From: VRUE01 sp963780815
Lineage (GTDB): Bacteria; Actinomycetota; Thermoleophilia; Solirubrobacterales; 70-9
NCBI GenBank assembly: GCA_963780815.1
Contig: CAWADG010000004.1
Location: forward strand, 186,001-250,000
DNA length: 64,000 nt
Reading direction: 5' to 3'
In this document: positions 8,310 to 19,516 of the stretch, in pieces
How positions within the stretch are numbered: the stretch's first letter is position 1
Layout of the letters: each line of letters opens with the position of its first letter
Position numbers and translations under genes: made by a program
Notes under the pieces: generated by a model
The model's database searches: none
Told to the model about the DNA's origin: nothing
The model's input: the letters and a program-made list of their open reading frames with translations, nothing else

Positions 8310-9676
8310 GCGAGCCCAGGCGCCCCGGGGTGACGGCGCTCGCCGTTGCCGTCGGCCTCGTGCTGGCCGACGGCTCCGTCGTGGTCCTGGCCCTGCCGGA
8401 GATCTATCGCGACCTCGACACGAGCGTCGCCGGCGTCACCTGGGTCCTTGTCTCGTTCAACATCGTGATGGCGCTCGCGGCGGTGCCGGCAGCCCACGTC
8501 GCCCGGCGCGCCGGCCCGGGGCGGGCGGCGGCGATCGGCCTCGCGGTCTTCGCCGGCGCCTGCCTCGCCTGCGGCGCCTCATCCGAGCTCAGCACACTGA
8601 TCGCCGCTCGCTGCGTCCAGGCGCTGGGCGGCGCCACCGCGGTCACGGCGGTGCTCGAGCTGTTGCCGGCGACCGTCGGCTCGGAACGGCGGGCGGTCTC
8701 GATCTGGGCGATCGCGGGCGCGACCGGGGCCGCTCTCGGACCCGCGATCGGCGGCATCCTGACCGAGCTCGTCTCCTGGCAGTCGATCTTCCTCCTCCAG
8801 GTCCCGGTCGCGCTGCTTGCCGGGATCCCGATCCTGGCCGTCGCCCGGCACGAGGCCGCGACCGGTGTGATCGCGTCGGAGCTGCGGCGGACGGGGCGAC
8901 CGCACGTGCGCGCCAACATCGCGCTGGCGATGATCTCGGCGGCGATCGCAGCGGCGCTCTTCCTGCTCGTCCTGCTCCTGATCGAGGGCTGGCGGCTGAC
9001 TCCGATCGGGGCAGCGATCGTCGTCTCGGTGATGCCGCTGGCGGCGTTCCTCGGATCGCGCCTCGAGCCGGCTGTCCCGAGCTCGCGCGCCCGCGCTGCC
9101 GCCGGCGCGATCCTCGTCTCCGGCGGGCTCGGTGGCCTCGCCCTGCTGCCGAAGGCGGAGGTCGTGCTGACGATCCCGCCCCAGATCCTGGTCGGGATCG
9201 GGCTCGCCCTCGTCCTCTCGGCGCTGACCGAGACCGCGCTTCAGGGCCGCGCGCCGCAGGCGATCCACGGCGGTTGGACGATCTCGGCCCGCCACGCCGG
9301 CGTCGCGATCGGCCTCCTGATCCTCACTCCCGTCTTCACCTCCGACATCGCCAGCCAGCGCGAAGATGCGATCGACGCAGCCACCGCGGTCGTGCTCGAC
9401 TCGAAGGTGGCGCCGGTGATGAAGATCGAACTCGCGCAGCGGATCGAGGATCGGCTCGGCGAAGAGAAGGGCAAAGTGCCGACGATCGGCCCGGCTTTCG
9501 AACCGCTTCCGGAAGACCCCGAAGACCGGGCGGCGGTCCTGCAGCTGAAGAGCGAACTGCAGGACCAGCTCGACCGAGGCGCGACCCACGCGTTCAGCCC
9601 ATCGTTCGGCATCGCCGCGCTGCTCGGCCTGATCGCGTTGGTTCCGATCGCCTTCGCTCGTAAGGTGGATCTATAG
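8306..9676 (+). CDS. MFS transporter, DHA2-like
   Basis: A 456-residue major facilitator protein with a hydrophobic pattern of roughly 12-14 helices. The N-terminal part carries LPEIYRDLDTSVAGVTWVLVSFNIVMAL and the arginine-rich loop between helices 2 and 3 typical of MFS, as well as GPAIGGILTELVSWQSIF (motif C-like), found in drug:proton antiporters. A long charged, probably external loop lies between about residues 355 and 425 before the last helix. TTG start overlapping the transglycosylase stop. Substrate unknown; multidrug or metabolite efflux is inferred from family. Confidence 0.82.
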   Translation: MSEPRRPGVTALAVAVGLVLADGSVVVLALPEIYRDLDTSVAGVTWVLVSFNIVMALAAVPAAHVARRAGPGRAAAIGLAVFAGACLACGASSELSTLIAARCVQALGGATAVTAVLELLPATVGSERRAVSIWAIAGATGAALGPAIGGILTELVSWQSIFLLQVPVALLAGIPILAVARHEAATGVIASELRRTGRPHVRANIALAMISAAIAAALFLLVLLLIEGWRLTPIGAAIVVSVMPLAAFLGSRLEPAVPSSRARAAAGAILVSGGLGGLALLPKAEVVLTIPPQILVGIGLALVLSALTETALQGRAPQAIHGGWTISARHAGVAIGLLILTPVFTSDIASQREDAIDAATAVVLDSKVAPVMKIELAQRIEDRLGEEKGKVPTIGPAFEPLPEDPEDRAAVLQLKSELQDQLDRGATHAFSPSFGIAALLGLIALVPIAFARKVDL

Positions 9677-9678
9677 AG

Positions 9679-10203
9679 ATGGGCGGCGAAAGACGTGGGC
9701 TGATGCTGATCGGGGTCGCAGTCGTGGCTTCGCTGGTGCTGGTCGGGGTATACCTCGCCGCGGGAGGGGCCTCCTACGCGCCCGCCAAGACCCGGGACCC
9801 GTGCAAGCATCGTCCGTGGCGCAATCCCGAAGGGCTCGAACAGATCGCCGAGCAGTTCACCCTCTCGGCGCTCGACGGCGCCGCCTGCCAGCTCGGGGTC
9901 AGCCGCGAGGAACTCGCGCAGGCGCTGGCCAGCAACGAAGCGCGGGAACGGTTCACCGACCGCTACGACATCTCAGAAGTGGAGCTGGCGAAGGCGATCC
10001 GCGCCGGCCTTCTCAGAGCGGTGAATGACGCCGAAAAGGCAGGGGCGCTGAGCCCGCTTGTGGCCGGTCCGATCCGTGAGACCGTCCGCGACATCCCGCT
10101 CGACCAGGCGATCGAACTCCTTCAGAACGCCCGCTCGCTGCTGAACAGCGCCGAAGGCTTCCTCGGCCCCGCCCAGGGCCTGCTCGAAGAATTTCTGCCG
10201 TAG
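9679..10203 (+). CDS. Membrane-anchored exported protein of unknown function
   Basis: I do not recognise this 174-residue protein. A single hydrophobic anchor (LMLIGVAVVASLVLVGVYLAAGG) near the N terminus is followed by a helical, probably external domain with two cysteines (DPCKHRPW and GAACQLG) that might form a disulfide. It follows the MFS gene after 2 bp and probably belongs to the same transcription unit. Its TAG stop lies at the edge of a long inverted repeat. Glutamate codons are mixed with many GAA. Confidence 0.65.
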   Translation: MGGERRGLMLIGVAVVASLVLVGVYLAAGGASYAPAKTRDPCKHRPWRNPEGLEQIAEQFTLSALDGAACQLGVSREELAQALASNEARERFTDRYDISEVELAKAIRAGLLRAVNDAEKAGALSPLVAGPIRETVRDIPLDQAIELLQNARSLLNSAEGFLGPAQGLLEEFLP

Positions 10204-10310
10204 CCGCCCCCGGACGCGGGAGCGAGGGCCAGTCCATATCTGTTTCTTCTGGCCCGAGCGGGAGCAGAGGAGGCGGCGTCTTATTCCTCGCTCCCGCGTC
10301 CGGGGACGGC
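10203..10310. repeat. Long inverted repeat, copy A of the interspersed GC-rich element
   Basis: Two arms of 25 bp (10203-10227 and 10286-10310) are reverse complements with one mismatch; the inner 20 bp match exactly. A smaller stem (gggccag/ctggccc) lies inside. The segment begins at the stop codon of the upstream gene and shares its left arm and a block at about 10255-10284 (cgagcgggagcagaggaggc) with the element at 26117-26203. It could act as a transcription terminator for the gene to its left, but the shared sequence shows it is a repeat-family member. Confidence 0.8.
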
Positions 10311-10389
10311 TTGGGAGCTCCAAAGGGAGGGGGCGGCATTTTGTTCGGCCAAAGCTCCTGGATGCGGAGGGACGGGGAGGAGGCGGCTT

Positions 10390-10755
10390 CTACCTGGTGG
10401 CGCGCCAGACCCAGAGGGCGCAGAGGGGCTGGAGCGGGAGGCGGGCCCACAGCGCCCAGCGCGGGACGCGATCGAGGTCGAGGCCGCGGACCTGCTCGGG
10501 GTGCAGGGCCATGTGGATGTTGGCCGGGAAGACGGCGGCCAACAGCGCCAGGAGCCACCAGCGGGCGAGCCGTCGGGTCCGGCGCGGAACGACCGCGGCG
10601 CCGCCGGCGATCTCGGCGAGGCCACTGGCGACGACCGCCTCGCGGTGGAGCGGGAGCGAGGGCGGCATCATCGCCTCGTAGCTGCGCGGGACGACGAAGT
10701 GCATCGTCCCGGCGAAGGCGAAGAACCCGGCCAGCCCCTTCTGCGAGCGCGTCAT
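10390..10755 (-). CDS. DoxX-family membrane protein
   Basis: A small integral membrane protein of 121 residues with four hydrophobic segments. The pattern KGLAGFFAFAGTMHFVVPRSYEAMMPP, followed by SGLAEIAGGAAVV and FPANIHMALHP, is typical of the DoxX/DUF417-type quinone-oxidoreductase-associated proteins. The exact role is not known. It is divergent from uvrB with about 50 bp between the starts. Confidence 0.78.
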   Translation of the reverse strand: MTRSQKGLAGFFAFAGTMHFVVPRSYEAMMPPSLPLHREAVVASGLAEIAGGAAVVPRRTRRLARWWLLALLAAVFPANIHMALHPEQVRGLDLDRVPRWALWARLPLQPLCALWVWRATR

Positions 10756-10805
10756 CGGCCAGGAGTCTGCCAGAGGCCGCCAGGGGCGCTCGATATCGTC
10801 ATTCC

Positions 10806-12803
10806 GTGCCCGAGTTCAGGCTCAACCCCGCCTACACCCCGACCGCCGACCAGCCGGCCGCAATCGCCGGTCTTGCCGAGGGCCTCGGCGACGGCGACCG
10901 CTTCCAGACGTTGCTGGGCGCGACCGGGACCGGCAAGACTTTCACGATGGCGGCGACGATCGAGGCGGTGCAGCGGCCGTCGCTGGTGATCGCCCACAAC
11001 AAGACGCTCGCCGCCCAGCTCTGCAACGAGTTCCGCGAGTTCTTCCCCGACAACGCGGTCGAGTACTTCGTCTCCTACTACGACTATTACCAACCCGAGG
11101 CCTATGTCCCCGCCCAGGACCTCTACATCGAGAAGGACTCCTCGATCAACGATGAGATCGACCGCCTCCGCCACGCGGCGACCGCGGCGCTGTTCGCCCG
11201 CCGCGACGTGATCATCGTCGCCTCGGTGTCGTGCATCTACGGAATCGGCTCGCCGCAGGTCTACAACGAAAAAATGCAGCTGTTCAAGGTCGGCGAGTCG
11301 ATCGATCGCGACGAGGTGCTGCGGAAGCTGGTCAAGATGCAGTACCAGCGCAACGACTCGGCGCTCGGCCGCGGCACCTTCCGGGTCCGTGGCGAGGTGC
11401 TGGAGATCATGCCCTCCTACGCCGAGTCGGCCTATCGGATCGCCCTCTTCGGCGACGAGATCGAGGCGGTCCAGCATTTCGATCCGCTGACCGGCGAGAT
11501 CCTCGATGAGATCGACCACGTCTCGGTCTGGCCCGCGTCGCATTATGTGACCAAAGACGAGACGCTCGAGCGTGCGGTCGAGGAGATTCGCGCGGAACTG
11601 ACGGCCCGCACCGCTGAGCTCGAGGCCGAGGGCAAGCAGCTCGAGGCGCACCGGCTGCGGCAGCGGACCGCATACGACATCGAGATGTTGAAGGAGCTCG
11701 GGTTCACGTCGGGGATCGAGAACTACTCGCGGATCCTCGACGGCCGCCCGCCCGGCAGCCCCCCGCACACGCTGATCGACTACTTCCCCGACGACTTCGT
11801 CGTCTTCGTTGACGAGTCCCACCAGACGATCCCCCAGCTCGGCGGGATGTACGAGGGAGACCGGTCGCGCAAGCAGACCCTGGTCGAATACGGCTTCCGG
11901 CTGCCGTCGGCGATCGACAACCGGCCGCTGAAGTTCGACGAGTTCCTCGAACGGGTCAAACAGCTGGTGATGGTCTCGGCGACCCCGGGGCCGTTTGAGC
12001 AGGCGGAGTCGACCCGGGTCGTCGAGCAGATCGTCCGCCCGACCGGGATCGTCGACCCCGAGATCGATGTGCGGGAGACGAAGAACCAGATCGACGACCT
12101 GATGAACGAGATCCGGGTCCGCGCCGACGCCGGCGACCGCGTCCTGGTCACGACCCTGACCAAGAAGATGGCGGAGGACCTGACCGCGTACCTGCTCGAG
12201 TACGGGATCCGGGTCCGCTACCTGCACTCCGAAATCGACACCCTGGAGCGGATCCAGATCGTCCGCGACCTGCGCCTCGGCGAGTACGACGTCCTGGTCG
12301 GAGTCAACCTCCTGCGCGAGGGTCTCGACCTGCCGGAGGTCTCCCTGGTCGCGATCCTCGACGCCGACAAGGAGGGCTTCCTGCGCGGCGAGACGAGCCT
12401 GGTCCAGACGATCGGGCGTGCCGCCCGCAACGTCAACGGCAGGGTCCTGATGTACGCCGACCGCGAGACCGAGGCGATGGCGGCGGCGATTCGCGAGACC
12501 GACCGCCGCCGCGCGATCCAGCTCGCCTACAACGAGGAGCACGGGATCACCCCGGAGACTGTCCGCAAGGGGATCTCCGAGATGGCCGAGTTCCTGGCGA
12601 TGGAGGACCGGGCGCCGCGCAAACGTCGCGGCAGGCGTGCCGGAGAGTTCAAGGACCCGGAGGAGCTCGAGCGGACGATCGTCGCGCTCGAGGAGGAGAT
12701 GCTGGCCGCCGCCGACGACCTCCGCTTCGAGGAGGCGGCGAGGATCCGCGACGAGCTGAAGGAGCTCCGCCGCGACCTCGACGGGATGCGGGCCGGCGCC
12801 TAA
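10806..12803 (+). CDS. uvrB: Excinuclease ABC subunit B
   Basis: UvrB is the damage-verifying helicase of nucleotide excision repair; UvrA loads it and it recruits UvrC. The 665-residue protein has Walker A GATGTGKTFT near residue 38, the beta-hairpin region YYDYYQPEAYVPAQDLYIEKD, DESH box VFVDESHQTIPQ, motif V/VI region (LLREGLDLPEVSLVAILDADKEGFLR, QTIGRAARN) and a C-terminal UVR motif (LEEEMLAAADDLRFEEAARIRDE). The GTG at 10806 gives the conserved N terminus (PEFRLNPAYTPTADQPAAI). uvrA lies 1.8 kb downstream, separated by a thioredoxin gene and the DUF559 unit. Confidence 0.97.
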   Translation: MPEFRLNPAYTPTADQPAAIAGLAEGLGDGDRFQTLLGATGTGKTFTMAATIEAVQRPSLVIAHNKTLAAQLCNEFREFFPDNAVEYFVSYYDYYQPEAYVPAQDLYIEKDSSINDEIDRLRHAATAALFARRDVIIVASVSCIYGIGSPQVYNEKMQLFKVGESIDRDEVLRKLVKMQYQRNDSALGRGTFRVRGEVLEIMPSYAESAYRIALFGDEIEAVQHFDPLTGEILDEIDHVSVWPASHYVTKDETLERAVEEIRAELTARTAELEAEGKQLEAHRLRQRTAYDIEMLKELGFTSGIENYSRILDGRPPGSPPHTLIDYFPDDFVVFVDESHQTIPQLGGMYEGDRSRKQTLVEYGFRLPSAIDNRPLKFDEFLERVKQLVMVSATPGPFEQAESTRVVEQIVRPTGIVDPEIDVRETKNQIDDLMNEIRVRADAGDRVLVTTLTKKMAEDLTAYLLEYGIRVRYLHSEIDTLERIQIVRDLRLGEYDVLVGVNLLREGLDLPEVSLVAILDADKEGFLRGETSLVQTIGRAARNVNGRVLMYADRETEAMAAAIRETDRRRAIQLAYNEEHGITPETVRKGISEMAEFLAMEDRAPRKRRGRRAGEFKDPEELERTIVALEEEMLAAADDLRFEEAARIRDELKELRRDLDGMRAGA

Positions 12804-12812
12804 CCTGGACCG

Positions 12813-13550
12813 ATGCCGATCGACGTAACCGACGCGACCTTCGAGATCGAGGTGGTCGAGCGCTCGCGGGCGCTGCCGGTCGTCGTCGACTTCTGGGCCG
12901 AGTGGTGCGGGCCATGCCGGACCCTGACCCCGGCGCTCGAGGCGGCCGAGGCGGCGCGCGGCGGCAAGGTGGTGCTCGCCAAGGTCGACGTCGACGCCAA
13001 CCAGGCGATCTCGGCACGTTACGGGGTGCAGGGAATACCCGCGGTCAAGGCGTTTCGTGACGGAGCTGTCGCTTCCGAGTTCGTAGGCGCGGTGCCGAAG
13101 GCGGCGGTCGAGGAGTTCTTCGATGCGCTGGTCCCATCGCGGGCCGATGAGCTGCTGGCGGCCGGCGACGAGCTCTCGTTGCGGGAGGCCTCTGAGCTCG
13201 AGCCGCGACGTGCCGACATCGCCGTCGCGCTGGCCCGCAGGCGGCTCGAGCGTGGTGCGGATGAGGAGGCGCTGGAGGCGCTCGAGCCCCACGGGGGCGA
13301 CTTCGCCGCCGACGGCGTCGCGTCGCTCATCGAGCTGAAGCGGGCCGGGGTCGCGCCGTCTGCGTTCGAGGCGCTCGAGCGCGGCGACCGCGAGGCTGCC
13401 CTCGACGGGCTGCTCGAGGCGATCGGAGAGGCCGGCGAGCAGACGCGCGAGGACCTTCGCCGCGCGATCATCGGGATCCTCAGCGACGGCGACCAGGCCG
13501 ACCCGACCGCGCGCGAGTACCGGCGCCGGCTCGCCACCGCGCTCTACTGA
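12813..13550 (+). CDS. Thioredoxin-fold co-chaperone, YbbN/CnoX-like
   Basis: A cytoplasmic 245-residue protein. Residues 1-110 form a thioredoxin domain with the redox motif WCGPC at about 30-34 and the cis-proline region GIPAVKAF. The remainder is helical and TPR-like (SLREASELEPRRADIAVALARRRLERG and similar), matching CnoX/YbbN chaperedoxins that guard proteins against oxidative aggregation. ATG start 9 bp after uvrB. The gene ends 10 bp before the left hairpin of the DUF559 unit. Confidence 0.88.
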   Translation: MPIDVTDATFEIEVVERSRALPVVVDFWAEWCGPCRTLTPALEAAEAARGGKVVLAKVDVDANQAISARYGVQGIPAVKAFRDGAVASEFVGAVPKAAVEEFFDALVPSRADELLAAGDELSLREASELEPRRADIAVALARRRLERGADEEALEALEPHGGDFAADGVASLIELKRAGVAPSAFEALERGDREAALDGLLEAIGEAGEQTREDLRRAIIGILSDGDQADPTAREYRRRLATALY

Positions 13551-13559
13551 CCAAGACTA

Positions 13560-13602
13560 GATGTCGCATTTCCCTCCAAGGGATGGAGCAAAGCGCGACA
13601 TC
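13560..13602. repeat. 43-nt hairpin, left boundary of the DUF559 unit
   Basis: An imperfect palindrome with outer stem GATGTCGC/GCGACATC, then a T-rich/A-rich inner stem and CTCC/GGAG near the loop. It has exactly the same length, outer stem and orientation as the hairpin at 14564-14606. The minus-strand stop codon of the enclosed gene (13603-13601) overlaps its right end. Lying between convergent genes it could also terminate transcription. Confidence 0.85.
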
Positions 13603-14527
13603 AGCCCTGGATCGGTTCCCCAAACTCCATTTGGCGGCGCCTGAGGCGTTCCCTCACCTGGTTTCCAACCCAGTCGGGATCGGACGCGATCTGGCGATCG
13701 GTGAATCGGGCGATCTCGATGCCGGCGAGTCGGAGGCGCTCGTCGCGCTCGTGGTCCCGCTCGAACGCCGTACGAGAGCTGTGGGTTGAGTACGCGTCTA
13801 CTTCGACCGCGAACCGAGCTGATTCCCAGTAGGCGTCCACCTCCTGACCCTCGACGAAGTAATTGAAGGTCGGCAGGGTCACTCCCGCCCGCTTGAGGAC
13901 CTCGCGCAGCCTGCGCTCGTGAGCTGACCGAAAGAAGCCGGGCTGCCGATACAGGGCAATCCCTTCGCGAAGTCGGTTTCGCCCTGCGTGTCCGCCGCAG
14001 CGCCGCAGGAGGTCGTCGATAGCGCCCAGGTCGAAGAGTCCGAGGCGCTCTGTGCGTTCGATGCTCCGCTCCAGCGCCCAGGCAGTCCTTCCGGCGGCAA
14101 TGTCGAGGAGCGTTCTCGGCACAGCCGTTAAGGGAATGCCCTCCCGTTCGGTGAAGTCCGTGTCGTCGAGGATCGTCGAATGGTGGGTCCGGATTCCGCG
14201 CCGCCTGTGGCCTCGGGACGGACCTGTGACGTCGACGGTCGTTTCGAGGCGAGCGTCGATTCCCCAAAGCCATGCCGCGGCCGCATGACTCGCGACGGCG
14301 CCGGTGCCACAGGCCAAGACCGCCGCGAGGCACCGACCATGATCCGCGAGCGCCCTGTGTCCGAGGGCGTAGGTGCCCTGATGAACTCTGTGCAGGCGGC
14401 CGGCCGCAGCGTGGCGGGCAATTGTTGCCGACGAATAGCCAAGGCCAGCGAGCTGAGCGTTGGAGACGACTCCGTGTTGGGATGTCGCCAACGCTGTCAA
14501 AGCGAGGCCACGGGGATCAGATCGCAC
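13601..14527 (-). CDS. AbiEi-like winged-helix plus DUF559 endonuclease-like protein, hairpin-flanked
   Basis: About 308 residues. The N-terminal part (SQHGVVSNAQLAGLGYSSAT, IARHAAAGRLHRVHQGTYAL) resembles the winged-helix domain seen in AbiEi-type antitoxins. The C-terminal part (LPTFNYFVEGQEVDAYW, ARFAVEVDAY, RDHERDERLRLAGIEIARFT) matches DUF559, a PD-(D/E)xK fold related to Vsr repair nucleases; candidate catalytic residues are the Asp of EVDAYW and the Glu/Asp of AVEVDAY. The start is uncertain: GTG 14527 is used; an in-frame ATG at 14605 lies inside the right hairpin. The stop overlaps the left hairpin. Biological role unknown; a mobile or genome-defence role is inference. Confidence 0.75.
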   Translation of the reverse strand: MRSDPRGLALTALATSQHGVVSNAQLAGLGYSSATIARHAAAGRLHRVHQGTYALGHRALADHGRCLAAVLACGTGAVASHAAAAWLWGIDARLETTVDVTGPSRGHRRRGIRTHHSTILDDTDFTEREGIPLTAVPRTLLDIAAGRTAWALERSIERTERLGLFDLGAIDDLLRRCGGHAGRNRLREGIALYRQPGFFRSAHERRLREVLKRAGVTLPTFNYFVEGQEVDAYWESARFAVEVDAYSTHSSRTAFERDHERDERLRLAGIEIARFTDRQIASDPDWVGNQVRERLRRRQMEFGEPIQG

Positions 14528-14563
14528 ACCGACTGAGGGGGCGACAGGCCGATCTTCACCCCA

Positions 14564-14606
14564 GATGTCGCATTTTTCTCGACCCCGTGGAGGAAAGTGC
14601 GACATC
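14564..14606. repeat. 43-nt hairpin, right boundary of the DUF559 unit
   Basis: A nearly perfect hairpin: 17 bp stem (outer GATGTCGCA/TGCGACATC then TTTTTCTC/GAGGAAAG with two G-U pairs) and a 9-nt loop. It is the direct counterpart of the element at 13560-13602. It lies between the DUF559 gene and uvrA, 42 bp before the uvrA start. On the minus strand it contains an ATG in frame with the DUF559 gene. Confidence 0.88.
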
Positions 14607-14648
14607 CAGGGCGGGGGAACGTCTGTTCGCGTGCGTAGAATCGGTCGG

Positions 14649-17526
<2,878 letters not shown>

Positions 17527-17539
17527 CCTCGACCGCGCC

Positions 17540-17569
17540 TTGCATAAAGGTCTCTGATCGGGGTACGGT
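17540..17569 (+). promoter_or_regulatory. Possible promoter of the sugar ABC operon
   Basis: TTGCAT (17540-17545) and TACGGT (17564-17569) are separated by 18 bp, a plausible sigma-A type promoter. The binding-protein gene starts 39 bp after the -10 box and has AAAGGAG as ribosome site. Seen by eye only. Confidence 0.4.
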
Positions 17570-17607
17570 GGGCACAGGGGCAGGAAGCGTCGAAAGGAGA
17601 TGCATAG

Positions 17608-18699
17608 ATGTCCACACTTCTCAGCGTGAGGCGTGTTTCTCTGTTGCTGTTCGCACTGGTGATTGCCGCCGGGGCGATTGTTGCCGGTTGCGGAAGCAGC
17701 GGTGGAGGCGGTCCGAAGATCGCACTCCTCCTTCCAGAGAACGAAACGCCCAGATACGAAGCGCACGACCGGCCCGAATTCGAAGAAAACGTCGAAGCGG
17801 AATGCGAAGACTGCGAAATCCTCTACAACAACGCAAATGAGGACGCCTCCAAACAGCAGAGCCAAGCGGAAGCGGCCCTGACACAGGGCGCCGAAGTGCT
17901 CGTTCTTGACCCCGTCGACGCCAAATCGGCGGCTGCGATCGTCGAAAAGGCGAAAGCGCAGGAAGTTCCGGTGCTCTCTTACGACCGGCTGATCGAAAAC
18001 TCCGAAGTCGACTACTACGTCTCATTCGACAACGAACACGTCGGTGAACTGCAGGCCGAATCGCTCTCGGAAAAACTGAAGGAAGACGGCGCGCCGAAGG
18101 GGCCGATCGTGATGATCAACGGCGATCCCGCCGACAGCAACGCCGCTCTCTTCAAAGCAGGAGCGCACACGGGCTTTGACAAATCGGGTGTGCAGATCGC
18201 GAAGGAATACGACACGCCCGAATGGTCGGCGACAAATGCCCAGAACGAGATGCAGCAGGCGATCACCGCTCTCGGAAACAACGGCTTCGAAGGCGTCTAC
18301 GGCGCCAACGACGAAATGGCCGCCGGCTCGATCGCGGCGATGAAGAGCGCCGGGATCAACCCTGCAGAAAAGCCCAGCACCGGCCAGGACGCGACTGTCC
18401 CCGGTGTCCAGCGGATCATCGCGGGGCAGCAGTACATGACCGTCTACAAGGCGACGGACCTCGAGACCAAGGCCGCCGCGGAAATCGCCGTCGCTCTGGC
18501 GGAAGGCGAAGAACCGACGGTCGAAATCACCGAAGAAATCGACAACGGCAAGGTCAAAGTCCCCTCGGTGCTGCTTGAACCGGTGGCGGTGACCAAGGAA
18601 AACGTCAAGGACACGGTGATCAAGGACGAATTCATCACCCCGGAAGAACTCTGCACGGGCTCATACGCCGCCAACTGCAAGGAATTGGGGATCTCATAG
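17608..18699 (+). CDS. Sugar ABC transporter substrate-binding lipoprotein, XylF-like
   Basis: A 363-residue periplasmic-binding-protein type I lipoprotein that should capture a sugar (D-xylose or similar) outside the membrane. The signal peptide ends in the lipobox VAGC with Cys about residue 28. The mature part has the XylF pattern: LTQGAEVLVLDPVDAKSAAA, VPVLSYDRLI, YVSFDNEHVG, MINGDPADSNA, GVYGANDEMAAG and STGQDATVPGVQRIIAGQQYMTVYK. ATG 17608 with AAAGGAG eight bases upstream. Codon use differs sharply from neighbours: by hand count 38 of 42 Glu codons are GAA. It heads an operon with the ATPase and permease genes. Confidence 0.9.
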   Translation: MSTLLSVRRVSLLLFALVIAAGAIVAGCGSSGGGGPKIALLLPENETPRYEAHDRPEFEENVEAECEDCEILYNNANEDASKQQSQAEAALTQGAEVLVLDPVDAKSAAAIVEKAKAQEVPVLSYDRLIENSEVDYYVSFDNEHVGELQAESLSEKLKEDGAPKGPIVMINGDPADSNAALFKAGAHTGFDKSGVQIAKEYDTPEWSATNAQNEMQQAITALGNNGFEGVYGANDEMAAGSIAAMKSAGINPAEKPSTGQDATVPGVQRIIAGQQYMTVYKATDLETKAAAEIAVALAEGEEPTVEITEEIDNGKVKVPSVLLEPVAVTKENVKDTVIKDEFITPEELCTGSYAANCKELGIS

Positions 18700-18712
18700 G
18701 CAATCGACGTCG

Positions 18713-19516
18713 ATGACCTCGAACGGCGCTCTGCTCGAAGTCGAGGGCGCAAGCAAGCGCTTCGGCCCGGTCCAGGCCCTGGACCGGGTCGACTTCGAGG
18801 TTCACGCGGGAGAGGTGGTCGGCCTGGTCGGCGACAACGGCGCCGGAAAGTCGACCCTCGTCAAGGCCATAGCGGGGATCCACTCGATTGATTCGGGGAG
18901 CATGCGGTTCGCCGGGAAAGCGATCTCGATCCATCGGCCCCAGGACGCGACGGCGCTCGGCATCGCCACCGTCTACCAGGACCTGGCGCTCTGCGACAAC
19001 CTCGACGTTGTCGCGAACCTGTTCCTGGGACGGGAGAAGGTCTCTACCGGCCTCGGCCAGGTGACGCTCCAGTTGGACGAGGCGACCATGGAGCACCGCG
19101 CCGGGGAGCTCTTCTCGGGGCTGGCGGTGACGATTCCGAGTCTCCGCAGCGAGGTCGGCACCCTTTCCGGTGGCCAGCGGCAGCAGGTCGCTGTCGCTCG
19201 CTCTCTCCTCGGTGAGCCAAAGGTGGTCCTGCTTGACGAGCCGACCGCCGCCCTCGGTGTCCCGCAGACTAAACAGGTGCTCGAGCTGATCGAACGCCTG
19301 CGCGAGCGCGACCTCGGAGTGGTCGTGATCAGCCACAACCTCGCCAACGTCTTCCACGTGGCGGATCGGATCGTCGTCCTCCGGCTCGGCAAGATTGCGG
19401 GTGACTTTCAAACCGAGCAGACCACCGAGGAGCATGTCGTCTCGGCGATCACCGGCCTCGGAGGGAACGGTGGCGAGAAGCCGACGGAGGCGAACAGCCG
19501 GGAGGAGGGGGAGTGA
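18713..19516 (+). CDS. Sugar ABC transporter ATP-binding protein, single NBD
   Basis: The 267-residue ATPase powers the sugar importer. Walker A GDNGAGKSTL is near residue 42, the Q-loop region TVYQDLAL, signature LSGGQRQQVAVARSL near 150, Walker B VVLLDEPTAALG, and H-loop VVISHN. Typical XylG/RbsA proteins have two fused NBDs (about 500 residues); this one has a single NBD, as in FrcA-like proteins, so it would act as a homodimer. The 3' end overlaps the permease GTG start. Confidence 0.9.
   Translation: MTSNGALLEVEGASKRFGPVQALDRVDFEVHAGEVVGLVGDNGAGKSTLVKAIAGIHSIDSGSMRFAGKAISIHRPQDATALGIATVYQDLALCDNLDVVANLFLGREKVSTGLGQVTLQLDEATMEHRAGELFSGLAVTIPSLRSEVGTLSGGQRQQVAVARSLLGEPKVVLLDEPTAALGVPQTKQVLELIERLRERDLGVVVISHNLANVFHVADRIVVLRLGKIAGDFQTEQTTEEHVVSAITGLGGNGGEKPTEANSREEGE

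Noticed and set aside
10752..13292. Very long minus-strand open frame (846 codons) opposite uvrB and thioredoxin
   Set aside because: Shadow of high GC content; uvrB and thioredoxin on the plus strand have complete family motifs, and the antisense product is low-complexity Asp/Arg/Leu with no recognisable domain.
13560..13602. Left hairpin as an ordinary rho-independent terminator
   Set aside because: It lacks a following T tract and matches in length and stem a second hairpin at 14564-14606 that lies in a divergent promoter region, where a terminator is not expected.
13601..14605. AbiEi-AbiEii type IV toxin-antitoxin pair
   Set aside because: No AbiEii-like nucleotidyltransferase toxin gene is next to the AbiEi-like/DUF559 gene; its neighbours are thioredoxin and uvrA.
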